Source of the DNA: Alphaproteobacteria bacterium
GTDB taxonomy: Bacteria; Pseudomonadota; Alphaproteobacteria; ATCC43930; CGMCC-115725
Assembly (NCBI GenBank): GCA_030039815.1
Contig: JASHUW010000088.1
Span: 1 to 6,824 of the forward strand
Length of the DNA: 6,824 nucleotides
Direction of reading: 5' to 3'
The position numbers and the translations under genes were made by a program. The notes beneath the pieces were generated by a model. It saw only the letters and a program-made list of their open reading frames with translations, searched no databases and was not told where the DNA came from. Below, piece after piece: positions 1 through 5,771 of the stretch (position 1 is its first letter; every line of letters begins with the position of its first letter).

Positions 1-111
1 GCCGATGGCGGCGCAGTAGTCGAAGACGTTCGAGTAAGTCTGCGCCGCCTGCGCCTGCGGCCACACCGCGATCGCCGCCAGGCAGCAGAGCGCCGCCGAC
101 AAAATCTTCAT
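1..111 (-). CDS. N-terminus of an exported protein of unknown function (cut by window edge)
   Basis: Only the first 37 codons are in the window; the gene runs off the left edge. The start is ATG at 111-109, preceded on the minus strand by a purine-rich GGGGGAAGGCGGA stretch that can serve as ribosome binding site. The peptide opens with MKILSAALCC, continues as a hydrophobic Ala/Leu-rich core to about residue 17, and has a good signal peptidase I site after the AQA at residues 20-22. The mature protein would begin around AQTYSNVFDYCAAIG. The paired cysteines at residues 9-10 do not fit a lipobox, so a soluble periplasmic or secreted protein is more likely than a lipoprotein. The visible mature part is too short to assign a family. 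It lies on the same strand as the thiolase-like gene, 149 bp downstream of it and behind two GC-rich hairpins, so shared transcription is possible but not shown. Confidence 0.72.
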   Translation of the reverse strand, partial: MKILSAALCCLAAIAVWPQAQAAQTYSNVFDYCAAIG

Positions 112-132
112 TCCGCCTTCCCCCTTCCCCTT

Positions 133-168
133 GGCCGGCCCCCGGATCAAGTCCGGGGGTGACCGGCC
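133..168. repeat. GC-rich intergenic hairpin, copy 1 (CCGGATCAAGTCCGG core)
   Basis: An 8-bp perfect inverted repeat, CCCCCGGA (139-146) and TCCGGGGG (152-159), encloses the loop TCAAG. A second stem outside it, GGCCGG (133-138) with CCGGCC (163-168), is offset by a TGA bulge at 160-162. The core is shared with the hairpin at 201-217. It lies between two minus-strand genes, downstream of the thiolase-like stop. There is no T-tract on either side, so it is not a canonical intrinsic terminator. It looks like a dispersed palindromic repeat and may still protect the 3' end of the mRNA. Confidence 0.7.
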
Positions 169-200
169 ATCCACGATTAGGTTGAAGCTATTCGTAGACC

Positions 201-217
201 CCCGGGTCAAGCCCGGG
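201..217. repeat. GC-rich intergenic hairpin, copy 2 (CCCGGGTCAAGCCCGGG)
   Basis: This is a perfect 6-bp inverted repeat, CCCGGG (201-206) and CCCGGG (212-217), around the same TCAAG loop as the hairpin at 133-168. The two cores share CCGG-R-TCAAG-Y-CCGG, with compensating changes in the stem (A/T pair in one, G/C pair in the other). That pattern suggests the fold, rather than the exact bases, is kept. It starts 43 bp past the thiolase-like stop codon. The remaining bases of the 112-260 gap show no coding capacity. Confidence 0.65.
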
Positions 218-260
218 AGAGGCGAAAATATGAGATGGCTTCAGTCACAAGGACATCGCC

Positions 261-1430
261 TCAAATGCCTTCTTCGTTTGTCATGATCACCGTGCCGCTG
301 GCGGCGAACATGCCGCCGACGCCGTGGCAGACGCTGATCTTGGCGCCCGGCACCTGGGCCGGGGCGATGCCGCGCATCTGGCGCACGCTCTCCTGCAGCG
401 CGTACATGCCGTACATGCCCGAGTGCATGTAACTGAGCCCGCCGCCATTGGTGTTGAGCGGCAGCCTGCCAGCCTTTGCGCTGGATGACGGGGGCGCGGT
501 GTTGCGCTCGCCGATAAAGGCGGCCGCCTCGCCCTTCTTGCAGAAGCCGAGGTCTTCGAGCCCGTAGAGCGGCAGATGCGCGAAGGCGTCGTAGATCATC
601 AGGTGATCGACATCGGCGTGGGTGATGCCGGCCTCCTCGAAGGCGGTCGGGCCGGCGACGCGGAAGGCGCGCGACGAGGTGAAATCCTCCATCTGCGAGA
701 CCATCGGGGTCTCGACGCTCTCGCCGGTGCCGAGCAGGTAGACCGGCTTTCGCGGGAAGTCCTTGGCCCGCTCGGCGGCGGTGAGGATCAGCGCGCCGCC
801 GCCATCGGTGACGAGGCAGCACATCAAGAGGCGGAACGGATAGGCGATCATCCGCGAGTTCAGCACGTCGTCGACGGTAATCGGATCGCGGAACGTCGCG
901 CGCGGGTTTTTCGCCGCCCATTCGCGCTGCACGACCGCGACCATCGCCAGCTGCTCCTCGGTGATGCCATAGGTCTTCATGTAGCGCAGCACCGGGATGG
1001 TGAAGAGCGTCGGCGGCCCCATCGGGCCGTAGGGCAGCTCGAACTGACCCTGCAGGCTGCCGGGCGACACCGCCGGCCGCGAGCGCGCGATGCCGGAGCG
1101 GCCGCTCTCGCCGTGGGTGATGAGGATGGTCTTGGCGAGCCCGGCCTCGATCGCGGCCGCCGCGTGGCGGACATGGATCATGAACGAGCAGCCGCCGACC
1201 GCGGTGCCGTCGACCCATTTCGGGGTGATGCCGAGGTAATGCGCGATCGTCGTCGGGGTTTCGCCGGCGGTGGCGACGCCGTCGATATCCTTCGGGGTGA
1301 GGCCGGCATCCTTCATCGCGTTGAGCGCGGCGTCGGCATGGAGGCCGATCTGCGACAGGTTCGGGATGCGGCCGAGTTCCGTGGTCTCGGCGGCCCCGAC
1401 AATGGCGACATCGTTGCGTCTTCCGGTCAT
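261..1430 (-). CDS. SCP-x-type thiolase-like protein (possible acyl-CoA aldolase or lipid-transfer thiolase)
   Basis: This is a 389-residue thiolase-fold enzyme of the SCP-x/non-specific lipid-transfer branch, expected to act on acyl-CoA in the cytoplasm. The length fits a complete member. Visible landmarks are the N-terminal VAIVGAAET strand, the loop TAVGGCSF (residues 76-83) where classical thiolases carry the nucleophilic cysteine, IYDAF (279-283), NTNGGGLSYMHSG (326-338) at the catalytic His/Asn region, and C-terminal ISVCHGVGG (365-373). Cys81 is one residue off the classical cysteine position in my alignment by eye, so ordinary thiolysis is uncertain. Tyr280 and Tyr334 fall in regions where Ltp2-type aldolases use tyrosines. 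The ATG at 1430 is 3 bp after the DUF35 stop, with AAAGG (1442-1438) seven bases upstream, so translation is probably coupled. The DUF35 neighbour supports a two-subunit enzyme. The substrate is not readable; many relatives are simply labelled acetyl-CoA acetyltransferase. Confidence 0.88.
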   Translation of the reverse strand: MTGRRNDVAIVGAAETTELGRIPNLSQIGLHADAALNAMKDAGLTPKDIDGVATAGETPTTIAHYLGITPKWVDGTAVGGCSFMIHVRHAAAAIEAGLAKTILITHGESGRSGIARSRPAVSPGSLQGQFELPYGPMGPPTLFTIPVLRYMKTYGITEEQLAMVAVVQREWAAKNPRATFRDPITVDDVLNSRMIAYPFRLLMCCLVTDGGGALILTAAERAKDFPRKPVYLLGTGESVETPMVSQMEDFTSSRAFRVAGPTAFEEAGITHADVDHLMIYDAFAHLPLYGLEDLGFCKKGEAAAFIGERNTAPPSSSAKAGRLPLNTNGGGLSYMHSGMYGMYALQESVRQMRGIAPAQVPGAKISVCHGVGGMFAASGTVIMTNEEGI

Positions 1431-1433
1431 GGG

Positions 1434-1844
1434 TCAGCCTTTCGCCGGGCGGAACAGGGGCAGCGTGATGTCGTCGTCGAGCCTCTCGAAGGCGACCTCG
1501 ACCGGCATGTCGAGCACCAACGCCTCCGGCGTTTGCGGGCAACCTGTGATGTTGGTCATCATGCGCGGCCCCTCATCCAGCTCGACGACCGCGATCGCGT
1601 AAGGCGGCGTGAAGCCCGGCACCGGGCGGTGATGGATCACATAGCTATAGAGCCGCCCCTTGCCGCTGGCGGTGAAGACGCCGACCTCGCGCGAGGCGCA
1701 GGCGGGGCAGAACGGGCGCGGCGGAAAATACACCTTGCTACACGAGGCGCAGCGCTGCAGACGCAGTTCGCCGGCCTTGGTGCCGTCCCAGAAATGCTGC
1801 GTCTCGGGCGTCGGCTGCGGCTTCGGCCGTTGTCCTTCAGGCAT
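1434..1844 (-). CDS. DUF35 zinc-ribbon/OB-fold protein (thiolase partner subunit)
   Basis: This 136-residue protein has the two-part layout of the DUF35 family (rubredoxin-like zinc ribbon plus OB-fold). An N-terminal helix (PETQHFWDGTKAGEL, about 13-27) leads into a zinc ribbon with CASC (Cys32, Cys35) and CPAC (Cys46, Cys49). A beta-rich OB-fold follows from about residue 55 to 130 (GKGRLYSYVIHHRPVPGF, then YAIAVVELDEG). Members bind thiolase-fold enzymes; in ChsH2/Ltp2 the DUF35 part is needed for aldolase activity, and in archaeal thiolase-HMG-CoA synthase complexes it bridges the enzymes. Its position as first gene of an operon with a thiolase-like gene fits that role. I chose ATG 1844 because an excellent Shine-Dalgarno sequence lies 4-13 bases upstream and the family-like sequence starts there. 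The reading frame stays open to 1979, but that extension runs through a palindromic repeat and is not credible as protein. Confidence 0.9.
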   Translation of the reverse strand: MPEGQRPKPQPTPETQHFWDGTKAGELRLQRCASCSKVYFPPRPFCPACASREVGVFTASGKGRLYSYVIHHRPVPGFTPPYAIAVVELDEGPRMMTNITGCPQTPEALVLDMPVEVAFERLDDDITLPLFRPAKG

Positions 1845-1848
1845 CGGT

Positions 1849-1858
1849 ACCTCCCCTT
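1849..1858 (-). promoter_or_regulatory. Ribosome binding site that fixes the DUF35 start
   Basis: On the minus strand the sequence is AAGGGGAGGT, a near-perfect Shine-Dalgarno match, four bases before the ATG at 1844. A second AAGGGG lies 12 bases further upstream because of a short tandem duplication (1853-1876). This site settles the start over the longer open frame that reaches 1979. Confidence 0.75.
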
Positions 1859-1922
1859 GGTCCACCCCTTGGTTGACCCGAATCAAGATTGCAGCCTGAA
1901 GCCCCCTCGGGCAAACAAACTC

Positions 1923-2028
1923 TGTCATTCCGGCCGCAGTGAAGCGGAGAGCCGGAACCCATGAATGGGACGGTGCCAAGTCAGGTCAGAGCCTCTATTC
2001 ATGGGTTCGCGCTCGCGCGGGAATGACA
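1923..2028. repeat. Palindromic intergenic element, copy A
   Basis: This 106-bp element has perfect 9-bp ends, TGTCATTCC (1923-1931) and GGAATGACA (2020-2028), and a perfect 12-bp inner stem, GAACCCATGAAT (1955-1966) with ATTCATGGGTTC (1997-2008). Each arm can also fold on itself: TTCCGGC (1928-1934) pairs with GCCGGAA (1951-1957), and CGCGC pairs with GCGCG inside the right arm. The same architecture and end sequences recur at 6570-6714, so this is a repeat family and not chance. It has no coding capacity. It sits between the divergent DUF35 and DinB genes and stops 3 bases before the DinB ribosome binding site. It may be a non-autonomous miniature element, but no clear target-site duplication is visible. 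Confidence 0.85.
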
Positions 2029-2030
2029 AG

Positions 2031-2038
2031 GAAGGGAG
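2031..2038 (+). promoter_or_regulatory. Ribosome binding site for the DinB-family gene
   Basis: GAAGGGAG lies directly after repeat copy A. It is too close to the first ATG (2039) to serve it, but its spacing of 9 bases to the ATG at 2048 is normal. It therefore favours the shorter start. Confidence 0.6.
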
Positions 2039-2047
2039 ATGGAGCCG

Positions 2048-2557
2048 ATGATCACCCCCGCCTATGTCCGCACCATGGCGGCCTATAACAGCGAAATGAA
2101 CCGGCGCCTCTACGCGGCGGCGAACCGGCTGTCGGACGCCGAGCGGCGGCGCGATCGCGGCGCGTTCTGGGGCTCGCTGCATGCGACGCTCGTGCATATT
2201 CTGTGGGGCGACGGCCAGTGGATGAGCCGCTTCGACGGCTGGGAGCGGCCGACGACCCCGATCAAGGAAAGTGGTCACATGCTGGTCGATTGGGATGAGC
2301 TGTGCGCGAAGCGGGTCGAGGCCGACGCGAAGATCGAGGACTGGGCCAAGCGCGTCGACGATGGCTATCTCGCGCGCGACATGACCTGGTTCAGCGGCGC
2401 GGCGCAGCGCGAGGTGTCGGCCCCTTACCGGCTGCTGGTGACGCATTTCTTCAATCACCAGACCCATCACCGCGGCCAGGCGCACGCGCTGATCACCGCC
2501 GCCGGCGAGAAGACCGAGGACACCGATCTGTTTTTGGTGGTCCCACAGATGAGGTGA
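2048..2557 (+). CDS. DinB-family (YfiT-like) metal-binding four-helix protein
   Basis: This is a 169-residue protein of the DinB/YfiT four-helix-bundle superfamily, whose members bind a divalent metal through three histidines. Some act as thiol-dependent transferases, but most have no known reaction. From the start at 2048, the putative ligands are His50 in TLVHILWGDGQW and His137 and His141 in HFFNHQTHHRGQ, the family's HxxxH helix. The length is normal. An in-frame ATG at 2039 would add three residues, but the ribosome binding site is then too close. The gene follows palindromic repeat A directly and has no co-directional partner. Its stop is 3 bp from the stop of the opposing kinase gene. 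There is no signal peptide or membrane segment, so it is cytoplasmic. The DinB fold is clear, but nothing indicates DNA-damage regulation here and the specific function is unknown. Confidence 0.88.
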   Translation: MITPAYVRTMAAYNSEMNRRLYAAANRLSDAERRRDRGAFWGSLHATLVHILWGDGQWMSRFDGWERPTTPIKESGHMLVDWDELCAKRVEADAKIEDWAKRVDDGYLARDMTWFSGAAQREVSAPYRLLVTHFFNHQTHHRGQAHALITAAGEKTEDTDLFLVVPQMR

Positions 2558-2560
2558 GGG

Positions 2561-4234
2561 CTAGCCCAGCGCCTCGGCGACCTTGGCGGTCAGCTCCTCG
2601 GCGCAGAACGGCTTCTGCAACACGGTTTCGTGCCGGCTTTCTTCGGATTGCGCCATGTCGGCAAAGCCGGTGACGAAGAGGACCGGCAGGTCGGGCCGCT
2701 CCTGCCGCGCGGCGCGGGCAAGCTCGAAGCCGTTCATCCCCGGCATCGCCAGATCGGCGATCAAGAGGTCGATGCGCGAGGCCTCCGCATCGAGCTGTTC
2801 GAGCGCTGCGCCGCCGCTGCCGGCTTCGATGACCGTGTGCCCGGCGTCGCGCAGCATCGCTGCGGCGACTGCCCGCACATCGGGGTCGTCATCGACCAGG
2901 AGGATGCCGCCGACCGGCCGCGCGACCGCGCGATGCCGGTGCGCGGTCCTGGCGCGCCGTACGGGGTCGGCGACGACGATTTCGACGCGCGGCAGGAAGA
3001 CGGTGACGACCGTCCCCGCCATCGGCGCGCTGTCGAGGCGCACCCCGCCGCCAAGCTGCTGCGCGACGCCCAGCACCTGCGACAAGCCAAGCCCCGAGCC
3101 GCGACCGATTTCCTTGGTCGTGAAGAACGGGTCGAACACCTTGTCGATGATGTCGGCGGCGATCCCGATCCCTCTGTCGGCGACCGAGACCGCCACGTAA
3201 TCGCCGGGCTGCGGTTCATGGGGGCGCTGCGGCGCGCCGAGCGTCACATTGCCGGTCGAGATGACGATCGTGCCGCCCTCAGGCATCGCATCGCGCGAGT
3301 TGATCACCAGATTGAGCAAGACGAGCTCAATCTGCGCGGCATCGGCAAGCGCCGACCATAAATCCGGCGCCGCGCGGGTTTCGATCGCGATCGCGGCCCC
3401 GATCGTGCTGTCGAGCAGCGCCGACATGCCGGCGATCACGCGATTGAGGTCGAGCGGTTCCGGGTTCATCCGCTGCTGGCGCGAGAACGCCAGCAGCTGC
3501 GCGGTCAGGCTGGCGCCGCGGGCGGCGGCGGCGTGCGCCGCCGCCAGCAACCGGCGGCCCCGCTCGTCGAGCAGGCCGGGACGTGCCTCCACCAGCTCGA
3601 TATTGCCGATGATCGAGGTCAGCAGATTGTTGAAGTCGTGCGCGATGCCGGCGGTGAGCTGGCCGATCGCCTCGAGACGCTGGTTCTGACGCAACTGGGC
3701 TTCGGCAAGCTCGCGATCCTCGATCTGCGCCGCGAGCCGGCGGTTGGCGGTTTCGAGCTCGGCGGTGCGCTCGACCACGCGGTGCTCCAGCAGCTCGTTC
3801 GCCTGCCGCAGGCGCTCCTCGCTGTCGCGCAGCGCGGCTTCCCCGCGCTTGCGGGCGTCAATGTCGCGAAATACGACGACGAGCCCGCCATGCGGCGCCG
3901 GACGGACATCGAGCTCGATCCAGCGCCCGAGCGCCGGGGCGACGGTTTCGAGCCGCTCGGGCTGGCCGCTGGCAAAAACCGAACGGTAGGCGCGATAGGG
4001 TTCGCCATCGGCGATGCCCGGAAACACCTCGAGCAACCGCCGGCCGACGACATCGTCGATCGTCTTGCCCCATAATTCGAGCGCGCGGCGGTTGGCGAAC
4101 AGGATGCGCTCGTCGCGATCCATGGCATAGACCGCGTCGCCGATCGTTTCGAGAACCTCGGCGAGCGCGCCCGGAGAGGGTTCAAAATTCGCCGCCACGC
4201 CGTCGCCCCAGCCTTCCTCTGTTCGTCTCGGCAT
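2561..4234 (-). CDS. Soluble hybrid sensor histidine kinase (PAS-HisKA-HATPase-REC)
   Basis: This 557-residue cytoplasmic hybrid kinase has no membrane segment. In order: a PAS domain (about 23-126, starting EVLETIGDAVYAMDRDE), a coiled-coil linker (about 128-184), a HisKA domain with the H-box AGIAHDFNNLL (phospho-His199), an HATPase domain with N-box NLVINSRDAM (Asn312), G1 DRGIGI (Asp353), F-box FDPFFTTK and G2 GRGSGLGLS, and a C-terminal receiver. The receiver has the acidic triad DDD at 448-450, phospho-acceptor Asp494 in LIADLAMPGMNG, Thr522 and Lys541 (QKPF). All catalytic residues are present, so it should be active. The HDFNNLL H-box is typical of the CckA/FixL-like group. The PAS shows no obvious heme or flavin signature, so the signal is unknown. 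A GTG at 4237 is an equally possible start; GGAG (4247-4244) serves either. No response regulator or phosphotransfer protein is adjacent, so the phosphate acceptor must be elsewhere. Confidence 0.93.
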   Translation of the reverse strand: MPRRTEEGWGDGVAANFEPSPGALAEVLETIGDAVYAMDRDERILFANRRALELWGKTIDDVVGRRLLEVFPGIADGEPYRAYRSVFASGQPERLETVAPALGRWIELDVRPAPHGGLVVVFRDIDARKRGEAALRDSEERLRQANELLEHRVVERTAELETANRRLAAQIEDRELAEAQLRQNQRLEAIGQLTAGIAHDFNNLLTSIIGNIELVEARPGLLDERGRRLLAAAHAAAARGASLTAQLLAFSRQQRMNPEPLDLNRVIAGMSALLDSTIGAAIAIETRAAPDLWSALADAAQIELVLLNLVINSRDAMPEGGTIVISTGNVTLGAPQRPHEPQPGDYVAVSVADRGIGIAADIIDKVFDPFFTTKEIGRGSGLGLSQVLGVAQQLGGGVRLDSAPMAGTVVTVFLPRVEIVVADPVRRARTAHRHRAVARPVGGILLVDDDPDVRAVAAAMLRDAGHTVIEAGSGGAALEQLDAEASRIDLLIADLAMPGMNGFELARAARQERPDLPVLFVTGFADMAQSEESRHETVLQKPFCAEELTAKVAEALG

Positions 4235-4297
4235 CACGGATTGCTCCGGGTTCCCGCGTGACGCGGTTGAACAGCAGTCTACCGCATCATGACGGCT

Positions 4298-4327
4298 CAG
4301 GGGCGAAACTTCGTCGGAGCGCCCCTG
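4298..4327. promoter_or_regulatory. Inverted repeat in the kinase/TPR divergent intergenic region
   Basis: A perfect 8-bp inverted repeat, CAGGGGCG (4298-4305) and CGCCCCTG (4320-4327), has a 14-base spacer. It lies near the middle of the 152-bp space between the divergent kinase and TPR genes, where a shared operator would be expected, though it could also be an mRNA hairpin in the TPR gene leader. I see no convincing -35/-10 pair for either gene in this interval. In such GC-rich DNA a chance 8-bp match is possible. Confidence 0.35.
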
Positions 4328-4389
4328 GCTTTGCCCGCATCCCGGCCGTAAGCTTTACGTCATTCTGACCGCAGCCGCGAGACGACCCA

Positions 4390-5691
4390 ATGCCGCTTGA
4401 CGACCGCTTCGGCCTTCCGCTCAGCACGACCAGCGACGCCGCGGCTGCCGACTACGTCGCCGCCGTCGATCTGATGCTGTCGGCCAATGCCGGGGCCGAG
4501 GCGCTGTTCGACCGGGCGCTCGCCGCCGATCCGGATTTCGCGCTGGCGCATATCGCCCGAGCGCGACTTTGCCAGGTGCAGGCGCGCGTCCCCGAGGCGA
4601 AAGCCGCGGCCGCCGCGGCTCGCACCCTCGCGAATCGGGTCACGCCGCGCGAGGCCCACCACATCGAAACGGTCGCGCTGGCGATCGACGGCAACGGGCC
4701 GCAGGCGATGGCGCTCCTCGAAGAGCACATCGCCGATTATCCGCGCGACGGGCTGGTGCTGGGGCTGGCGCTCGGCGTCTTCGGCCTGCTCGGGTTCAGC
4801 GGGCGGATCGACCACCACGAGGCGCAGCTGGCGCTGCTCGAAAGCCTGGCGCGGCATTGGGGCGAGGATTGGTGGTTCCTCACCTATCTCGGCTGGGCGC
4901 GCATCGAGCTGGGCGACATCGACCGCGGCGCCGCCGAAGTCGAGCGCGCGCTCGCCGGCAACCCGCGCAACGCCTTCGCCGCGCATGCCCGCGCGCACGG
5001 CTATTACGAGGCGGGCGATCCGGAGCGCGGCGCCGCGTTTGTCGCGGCGTGGCTGCCAGGCTATGCGCGCGAAAGCCAGCTGCATTGCCATATCTCGTGG
5101 CACCTCGCGCTGTTCGAATTGGCGCGGGGCAATGCCGAGCGCGCCCGCGCGCTCTACGCCGACGCGATCCGGCCGGCGGTATCGCACGCGCCGCCGCTGT
5201 TCAACCTGGCGGACACGGCGTCATTGCTGTGGCGCTGGCGGATTTACGAGGCCGGTGCCCCGCTCGATGGCTGGGCCGAGCCCGCGGCGCTGGCCCGTCA
5301 GTATTTCTCCCAGGCCGGCATCCACTTTGGCGACGTGCACGCGGCGCTGGCCGAGAGCGGCGAACTCACGGAAATCCGCATCGCCCAATGCCGCGAGCGG
5401 CTTGCCGCGGGACGCCTGCCGCAAGGCCCGGTCGTGCCGCTGCTGTGCGCCGGGGCAGCGGCGTTTGCCGCCGGCGACTACAAGACCGCGGCCGCGCGGC
5501 TCGGCGAGGCGCTGCCCGACCTGCCGCGGATCGGCGGCAGCCACGCCCAGCGCGAGGTGTTCGAGGACACCTATATCGTCGCCTGCCTGCGCGCCGGCGA
5601 ACACGCCAAGGCCGCGGAACGGCTCAAGATGCGCCTCGCGCGGCGGCCCTCGGCGCGCGACGAGCGCTGGCTCGCGGAAGCGACGGGCTGA
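4390..5691 (+). CDS. TTC38/StaR-like tetratricopeptide-repeat protein
   Basis: This 433-residue helical-repeat protein fits the TTC38 (tetratricopeptide repeat protein 38)/StaR-like family, found in bacteria and animals with no established biochemical function. The match rests on the N-terminus (DRFGLPLSTTSDAAAADY, then a TPR helix pair with ALFDRALAADPDFALAH at 38-54), the central HCHISWHLALFELARGN (232-248) and the C-terminal GSHAQREVFEDTYI (383-396). TPR-like pairs are visible at about 36-80, 162-195, 196-220, 234-262 and 353-375. Conserved-looking histidines (199, 203, 232, 234, 238, 385) and acidic residues are more than a plain scaffold needs, so a catalytic or metal site is conceivable. 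There is no signal peptide or membrane helix. The ATG at 4390 is used although no good Shine-Dalgarno sequence precedes it. The gene is divergent from the kinase and 80 bp ahead of the crotonase-like gene; functional linkage to either is unproven. Confidence 0.85.
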   Translation: MPLDDRFGLPLSTTSDAAAADYVAAVDLMLSANAGAEALFDRALAADPDFALAHIARARLCQVQARVPEAKAAAAAARTLANRVTPREAHHIETVALAIDGNGPQAMALLEEHIADYPRDGLVLGLALGVFGLLGFSGRIDHHEAQLALLESLARHWGEDWWFLTYLGWARIELGDIDRGAAEVERALAGNPRNAFAAHARAHGYYEAGDPERGAAFVAAWLPGYARESQLHCHISWHLALFELARGNAERARALYADAIRPAVSHAPPLFNLADTASLLWRWRIYEAGAPLDGWAEPAALARQYFSQAGIHFGDVHAALAESGELTEIRIAQCRERLAAGRLPQGPVVPLLCAGAAAFAAGDYKTAAARLGEALPDLPRIGGSHAQREVFEDTYIVACLRAGEHAKAAERLKMRLARRPSARDERWLAEATG

Positions 5692-5707
5692 TGCGCCCGA
5701 GCCGGCG

Positions 5708-5713
5708 TTGACA
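5708..5713 (+). promoter_or_regulatory. Possible -35 element (TTGACA) ahead of the crotonase-like gene
   Basis: A perfect TTGACA lies in the 80-bp gap after the TPR gene. A -10 hexamer at the expected distance (around 5731-5737, CAAGCTT) matches poorly, so this is a weak candidate. If real, it would start a transcript covering the crotonase-like and CoA-transferase genes. Confidence 0.2.
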
Positions 5714-5760
5714 GCCCGCCCCTTCCCCCGCAAGCTTTTCCGCGCATGACGCAGAGCTGC

Positions 5761-5768
5761 GGGAGGAA
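5761..5768 (+). promoter_or_regulatory. Ribosome binding site supporting a GTG start
   Basis: GGGAGGAA lies three bases before the GTG at 5772; its GGAGG part (5762-5766) is five bases from it. This strong site supports the GTG start of the crotonase-like gene. Confidence 0.7.
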
Positions 5769-5771
5769 GCG

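Noticed and set aside
201..217. Intrinsic terminator after the thiolase-like gene
   Set aside because: The hairpin is strong, but no T-tract follows on the minus strand, so only a repeat or stabiliser call is justified.
241..1542. Long minus-strand open frame of 433 codons over the thiolase-like gene
   Set aside because: It is out of frame with the clear thiolase-like protein, rich in Arg/His/Pro low-complexity sequence, and has no recognisable motif. It is a frame shadow common in GC-rich coding DNA.
576..1964. Plus-strand open frame of 462 codons opposite the thiolase-like/DUF35 operon
   Set aside because: Its composition (Arg, Asp, Gly, His rich) is that of an antisense shadow, and it runs through the palindromic repeat. 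The opposite strand encodes two recognisable families.
1845..1979. N-terminal extension of the DUF35 protein by 45 residues
   Set aside because: The extension crosses the palindromic repeat and lacks a ribosome binding site, while ATG 1844 has an excellent one and begins where family similarity begins.
4360..5187. Minus-strand open frame opposite the TPR gene
   Set aside because: It is an antisense shadow without domain motifs, while the plus strand encodes a recognisable helical-repeat protein.
4487..5749. Second long plus-strand frame inside the TPR gene
   Set aside because: Its sequence is dominated by Arg, Ser, Ala and Pro with no family signature, whereas the overlapping frame matches TTC38-like landmarks along its full length.
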